From: Alienimonas californiensis | GTDB lineage: Bacteria; Planctomycetota; Planctomycetia; Planctomycetales; Planctomycetaceae | Reading direction: 5' to 3' | Assembly: GCF_007743815.1 (NCBI RefSeq) | Contig: NZ_CP036265.1 | Location: forward strand, 186,001-250,000 | DNA length: 64,000 nt | Part shown: positions 59,953 through 64,000 of the stretch, one piece after another | Layout of the letters: every line of letters begins with the position of its first letter | How positions within the stretch are numbered: the stretch's first letter is position 1 | Position numbers and translations under genes: made by a program | The notes under the pieces: generated by a model | Databases searched by the model: none | Seen by the model: only the letters and a program-made list of their open reading frames with translations | What the model was told of the DNA's origin: nothing

Positions 59953-61125
59953 ATGCCCGACCGCCCGGCCCCGCCGCTCGCCGACGTCCCCGCCCCCTTC
60001 GGCGGGGCGTTCGCCGGGCGTTCCGTGTTTGTGACCGGGCACACCGGGTTCAAGGGGAGTTGGCTCTGCCTGTGGCTGGAACGGCTGGGGGCGCAGGTGA
60101 CCGGCTACGCCCTCGATCCGCCGACCGACCCGGCCCACCTGATCGTCTCCGGCGCCGCGGAGCGGCTGGTCGCCGATCACCGGGCGGACGTCCGCGACCG
60201 CAAACGCTTGGCCGCGGCGATCGACGAGGCCGACCCGGACCTCATCCTGCACCTCGCCGCCCAGACCGTCGTGCGGACCGGCTACGAGGAGCCGTTCGAG
60301 ACGTTCGACGTCAACGTGATGGGCACCGCCGCGGTGCTGGACGTCGTTCGAGTCCGGTCAGCCCGGGGGGAAAAGCCGGTCTCGGTCGTCTGCGTGACCA
60401 GCGATAAATGCTACGAGAACGTGGAGCAGGTCTGGGGCTACCGCGAGACCGACGCGATGGGCGATCACGACCCCTACGGCGGCAGCAAGGGGGCGGCGGA
60501 GCTGGCGATTCGCTCCTACCGGCATTCGTTCTTCCCCTCGCACAAGCTGGCGGAGCACCGCGTGCGGCTGGCGAGCGCGCGGGCCGGCAACGTGATCGGC
60601 GGGGGCGACTGGACCCGCGACGCGCTGGTGGTGGACGTGATCGCGGCATTGAACGCCGGGGACCCCGTGCCGCTCCGCAGCCCCGGCGCCTATCGGCCGT
60701 GGCAGCACGTCTTGCAGGCGCTGGACGGCTACCTGACGCTCGCCGCCGGCCTGCTGACGGCGCCGGCGGATCGGGTCGAACCGCTCCTGAGCGGGTTCAA
60801 CGTCGGTCCGCTGCCGGGACACGCCCTGTCGGTGCGGGAGGTGGTCGAGATCCTGTTCGAAGAATGGGGCGCCGGCGAGTGGACCGACGAGAGCGGCGGG
60901 AATCACCCCCGCGAAGCCGGCCTGCTGCATCTCGCGATCGATAAAGCGATGAGCGTGCTCGGCTGGAAGCCGGTCTGGGACGTGCGGGAGGCCCTGCGGC
61001 AGACGGCGCACTGGTACAAGGAGTACCGCGACGAGCCCGCCGCCGCCCGCCGCATCGGCGAGGGGCAGATCGCCCAGTACGAAGCCGCCATGCGCATGCG
61101 GCGGGACGTGACCCGGGAATTCTGA
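59953..61125 (+). CDS. rfbG: CDP-glucose 4,6-dehydratase
   Basis: The 390-residue SDR enzyme converts CDP-glucose to CDP-4-keto-6-deoxyglucose, the precursor of 3,6-dideoxyhexoses and branched sugars. Motifs are SVFVTGHTGFKGSWLCLWLE, LILHLAAQTVVRTGYEEPFE, the catalytic VCVTSDKCYEN with YGGSKGAAE (Tyr/Lys), and RAGNVIGGGDW with RPWQHVLQALDGYL. This combination is specific to the RfbG branch. I start it at ATG 59953, since an earlier in-frame codon would overlap the GT2 gene. The cytidylyltransferase partner (RfbF) is not in the window and may lie downstream. Confidence 0.92.
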   Translation: MPDRPAPPLADVPAPFGGAFAGRSVFVTGHTGFKGSWLCLWLERLGAQVTGYALDPPTDPAHLIVSGAAERLVADHRADVRDRKRLAAAIDEADPDLILHLAAQTVVRTGYEEPFETFDVNVMGTAAVLDVVRVRSARGEKPVSVVCVTSDKCYENVEQVWGYRETDAMGDHDPYGGSKGAAELAIRSYRHSFFPSHKLAEHRVRLASARAGNVIGGGDWTRDALVVDVIAALNAGDPVPLRSPGAYRPWQHVLQALDGYLTLAAGLLTAPADRVEPLLSGFNVGPLPGHALSVREVVEILFEEWGAGEWTDESGGNHPREAGLLHLAIDKAMSVLGWKPVWDVREALRQTAHWYKEYRDEPAAARRIGEGQIAQYEAAMRMRRDVTREF

Positions 61126-61303
61126 CCCCCAACGCCCCTCTTCGCAGCCGATTCGACCCGACCGTTCGCTAATGGCCGACCGCGATTTGCGGAATCGTCC
61201 GCCCCAACGGACGCCTCCCCCTAACCGGGCGGCTCCGGAGGTACGGTAAAGTCTCCGCCGCCGCGCTCGCGAGTCCGTTCCGCCAGCCAGCCCGCCCGCC
61301 CCC

Positions 61304-62647
61304 TTGATCGCCCCGCCCCAGATTCGCACCGAGATCTCCCCTGTTTCGCCCGCGGCCCGGGCGCTGCAGCGGCGGGCCCACGACCTGATCCCCGGCGGGT
61401 GTCACACCTACGCCAAGGGGGACGATCAATTCCCGGAGAACGCCCCGCCGTTCTTCGTCCGCGGCGAAGGCTGCCACGTTTGGGACTTGGACGGGAACCG
61501 CTATATCGAATACGGCATGGGCTGCCGGGCCGTCGGCCTGGGCCACGCCTATGCGCCGGTGCTGGACGCGGTGCGGGACGCCCTGTCGCTGGGCACGAAC
61601 TTCACCCGGCCGCACGTGATCGAAGTCGAGGCCGCCGAGGCCTTCCTTGAGATCGTGCCGGGGGCGGAGATGGTCAAGTTCTGCAAGAACGGCTCCGACG
61701 CCACCACCGCCGCGATCAAGCTGGCCCGGGCGGCGACCGGCCGGGACCTCGTCGCGTTGTGCGGCGATCATCCGTTCTTCTCGGTGGACGACTGGTTCAT
61801 CGGCACCACGCCGATCGACGCCGGCATCCCGCAGAGCGTCAAGGCCCAGTCGCTCACCTTCCGCTATAACGACCTGGCCAGCCTGCGGGCGTTGTTCGAC
61901 GCCCATCCCGGCGAGATCGCCGCGGTAATTCTCGAACCGGCCAAATACGACGCCCCCGGGGACGGCTTCCTGCATAAAGCCCAGGCCCTCTGTCGGGAGC
62001 GGGGAGCGGTTTATATCCTCGACGAGATGATCGCCGGCTTCCGCTATCACAACGGCGGCGGGCAGACGCTCTACGGAATCGAGCCGGACCTGTCCACGTT
62101 CGGCAAGGCGATGGCCAACGGCTTTTCCCTTTCAGCGCTGGCCGGCAAGCGGGAGCTGATGGAACTCGGCGGGCTGCGGCACGACACGGAGCGGGTCTTC
62201 CTGCTCTCCACCACCCACGGCGCCGAAACGCACGCCCTGGCCGCGTTCCTCGCCGTGGCGAAGATCTATCAGGACGAGCCGGTCTGCGAAACGATGGCCG
62301 ACCGCGGCGACCTGCTGCGGGCCGGGATCGAGGCCGCCGCGAAGCAGCGGGGGCTCATCGAGTTCGTGCCGATATTTGGCCCCGGCTGCAACCTCGTGTT
62401 CGGCGCCTGCGGACCGGACGGACAGTCGGACCAAGCCTATCGGAGCCTGTTAATTCAGGAATTGACCAAACGCGGCGTGTTCGGCCCGTCGTTGGTCATC
62501 AGCTATTCGCACTCCGAACGCGACGTGGAGGACACCGTCGCCGCCTTCGAGGGGGCGCTGGACGTCTACGCCCGAGCGCTGGAGGACGGGGTCGAGCGCC
62601 ACCTCGTCGGCCAGCCCTCGCGGGTCGTGTATCGCAAATTCAATTAG
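61304..62647 (+). CDS. Class III aminotransferase, glutamate-1-semialdehyde aminomutase-like
   Basis: The 447-residue PLP enzyme shows IPGGCHTYAKGDDQFPE, the cofactor site FCKNGSDATTAAIKLARA, YILDEMIAGFRYHNGGG with the PLP-binding Asp, and the catalytic lysine in STFGKAMANGFSLSALAGK. It resembles HemL, but several features, and its place among sugar-nucleotide and glycosyltransferase genes next to a DUF4910 gene, point to an amination step in making a surface sugar or its substituent rather than tetrapyrrole synthesis. That reassignment is inference. The start is a TTG at 61304. Confidence 0.9.
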   Translation: MIAPPQIRTEISPVSPAARALQRRAHDLIPGGCHTYAKGDDQFPENAPPFFVRGEGCHVWDLDGNRYIEYGMGCRAVGLGHAYAPVLDAVRDALSLGTNFTRPHVIEVEAAEAFLEIVPGAEMVKFCKNGSDATTAAIKLARAATGRDLVALCGDHPFFSVDDWFIGTTPIDAGIPQSVKAQSLTFRYNDLASLRALFDAHPGEIAAVILEPAKYDAPGDGFLHKAQALCRERGAVYILDEMIAGFRYHNGGGQTLYGIEPDLSTFGKAMANGFSLSALAGKRELMELGGLRHDTERVFLLSTTHGAETHALAAFLAVAKIYQDEPVCETMADRGDLLRAGIEAAAKQRGLIEFVPIFGPGCNLVFGACGPDGQSDQAYRSLLIQELTKRGVFGPSLVISYSHSERDVEDTVAAFEGALDVYARALEDGVERHLVGQPSRVVYRKFN

Positions 62648-62657
62648 CCCCGGTCCG

Positions 62658-64000
62658 CTGGCCGCCCCCCCGTCCAATCCGCCGACCTTTCGCCCCGCCC
62701 CGGACGCGGGTCAGCGGGCGCTGCGCCTGGCGGAGGAACTGTTCGGCATCTATCGGGCGAAGACGGGCGAGGGCGTGCGGCGGTCGCTCGCCCTGCTGGC
62801 AGACGAATTATCGGGGGAAGGAGGCGAATGGACGGTGCACGAAGTGCCCACCGGCACGCCGATCCTCGATTGGGAGGCGCCGCCGGAGTGGAATGTCCGC
62901 GACGCCTGGATCGCCGACCCGGCCGACCCCGCCGCCGGCCGGATTGTCGATTTTCGGCGCTGCAATCTGCACGTCCTCAGCGGGTCCGCCCCGGTCGATC
63001 GCCGCGTGCCGTGGTCGGAGCTGAAGGAGCATCTCGATACGGCGCCGGACCGCCCGGCCGACGTCCCGTTCCGCACCTGCGAACCGGGGGCGCGGTGGGG
63101 GTTCTGCGTCTCGCAGGAGCAATACGACGCCCTCGCCGCCCGCGGGGAGCGGGACTATGCGGTGCGAATCGACGCGACCGTCGCCCCCGGCTCCCTCACC
63201 TATGCCGAGTGGTTCCTCCCGGCCGACGCCCCCAAATGGCCGGGGAACGAACCGGCGGAAGTCCTGATTTCCACGCACGTCTGCCACCCGGCGCTGGCGC
63301 ACGACGGCGTCAGCGGGATGGCCGTCGCCGCGGAGTTGGCCCGGACGCTCGCCGCCCGGCCCGGGCGGCGGTTCGGGTATCGCCTGTTATTCGTCCCGGC
63401 GACGGTCGGGGCGATCGCCTGGCTGGCCGCGAACCGGGACCGGCTGCTCGGGGACGGGGCGGACCGCATTGCCGCCGGGCTGACGTTGGCCTGCTGCGGG
63501 GACGACGGCCCGTTCACGCTGCGGCGCTCCCGCCGCGGGGACGCAATCATCGACCGGGCCGCGGCGGTCGTGTTGAACCACCGGGACGAGCCGTCCGAAC
63601 TGCGGGACTTCGCCCCCTTCGGCTACGACCAGCGGCAGTATTGCTCGCCGGGGTTCAACCTGCCGATCGCCGGGCTGACCCGCACGCCGGACGGGGAGTA
63701 CCCGCAATATCACACCTCCGCGGACGACCTGTCGCTGCTGTCGGCGGCGGGATTGGGGGGGACTGTTGGGGTCTGCGCCGCAATTTTCGACGTGCTGGAG
63801 GCCAATCGGACCTACGTTAATCGTAAGCCGTACGGAGAACCGCGGCTCGGCCCCAGCGGTCTGTACGCCGCGTTCGGGTCCGATCCCGCCTCCGCCGCGG
63901 CCCAGCGGGCCGTGCAGTGGGTGTTGAACCTCAGCGACGGCCGGCATTCGCTGCTGGACGTCGCGGAACGCTCCGGCCTGCCCTTCCCCGCCGTCGCCCG
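62658..64000 (+). CDS. DUF4910 aminopeptidase-like protein, C-terminus cut by window edge
   Basis: This is a peptidase-fold protein of the DUF4910 family that continues beyond the window. The N-terminus LAEELFGIYRAKTGEGVRRS and NVRDAWIADP fit the family. The zinc-site pattern LISTHVCHPALAHDGVSGMA includes His, Cys-His and Asp ligands, with YHTSADDLSLLS as a further ligand region. The last visible block (VQWVLNLSDGRHSLLDVAER) is the start of its winged-helix tail. Function is unproven; these genes recur in O-antigen-type loci. The start is unusual: no ATG, GTG or TTG precedes the conserved region in frame, so I give CTG 62658. ATT 62643 (overlapping the upstream stop) is an alternative; GTG 62775 would truncate the fold. 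Confidence 0.82.
   Translation, partial: MAAPPSNPPTFRPAPDAGQRALRLAEELFGIYRAKTGEGVRRSLALLADELSGEGGEWTVHEVPTGTPILDWEAPPEWNVRDAWIADPADPAAGRIVDFRRCNLHVLSGSAPVDRRVPWSELKEHLDTAPDRPADVPFRTCEPGARWGFCVSQEQYDALAARGERDYAVRIDATVAPGSLTYAEWFLPADAPKWPGNEPAEVLISTHVCHPALAHDGVSGMAVAAELARTLAARPGRRFGYRLLFVPATVGAIAWLAANRDRLLGDGADRIAAGLTLACCGDDGPFTLRRSRRGDAIIDRAAAVVLNHRDEPSELRDFAPFGYDQRQYCSPGFNLPIAGLTRTPDGEYPQYHTSADDLSLLSAAGLGGTVGVCAAIFDVLEANRTYVNRKPYGEPRLGPSGLYAAFGSDPASAAAQRAVQWVLNLSDGRHSLLDVAERSGLPFPAVA

Noticed and set aside
61304-62647. Annotation as HemL (heme synthesis)
   Set aside because: The fold is the same, but the location within a polysaccharide locus beside a DUF4910 gene makes a role in surface-sugar amination more likely, so no hemL symbol was given.

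Overview
The window is very GC-rich, gene-dense chromosomal DNA of a planctomycete. The evidence is the combination of sulfatases, WD40/caspase-like secreted proteins, FG-GAP/ASPIC proteins, a membrane Ser/Thr kinase with sugar-hydrolase-like (DUF1080) sensor domains, a BatA-type membrane protein, a Tyr-rich secreted protein of a type I recall from planctomycetes, and the near absence of Shine-Dalgarno sequences. A member of the Planctomycetaceae is a reasonable guess, but it is inferred from gene content only. I saw no rRNA, tRNA, CRISPR array, insertion sequence or phage genes.

Layout. (1) 1-3.3 kb: flagellar rod and ring genes on the minus strand, flgF-flgG-flgA-flgH (flgH is cut by the window edge), with a possible sigma-28 promoter. 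(2) 3.5-11.7 kb: a DinB-fold protein, then two secreted caspase-like proteins flanking an oppositely oriented outer-membrane barrel gene. One caspase (with WD40 repeats) keeps the His/Cys dyad; the other has lost the cysteine. (3) 12-20.4 kb: a Tyr-rich secreted protein, a sulfatase, methionine aminopeptidase, a gntP-zwf-small protein unit (gluconate/pentose phosphate entry), and a histone-deacetylase-like enzyme. (4) 20.6-27.6 kb: a kinase with two DUF1080 domains, an orphan copy of a DUF1080 tail, a BatA-like protein, and a TolA-like coiled-coil protein. (5) 28-32.4 kb: acetolactate synthase, a Gfo/Idh/MocA oxidoreductase, and two unknown proteins. (6) 32.4-38.9 kb: divergent FG-GAP/ASPIC proteins and a beta-propeller protein. 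(7) 39.4-48.6 kb: an ABC exporter pair, a DUF885 peptidase, pabA/trpG, a vWA protein and two more sulfatases. (8) 48.8-64 kb: a surface polysaccharide locus with a Wza-like exporter, Wzz-like chain-length protein, sugar transferase, O-antigen ligase/polymerase, three further glycosyltransferases, a GDP-mannose-epimerase-like enzyme, CDP-glucose dehydratase, a class III aminotransferase and a DUF4910 protein that runs off the window.

Many same-strand neighbours overlap by four bases (ATGA, GTGA or TTGA), which suggests translational coupling. Two convergent gene ends carry near-identical long perfect hairpins built from the same 23-24 base arm, and these look like dispersed terminator-like repeats. 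The most unusual items are the active/dead caspase pair, the duplicated DUF1080 tail, the convergent-end hairpin family, a GGDEF-like domain fused to a sugar transferase, and the nucleotide-sugar end of the polysaccharide locus.
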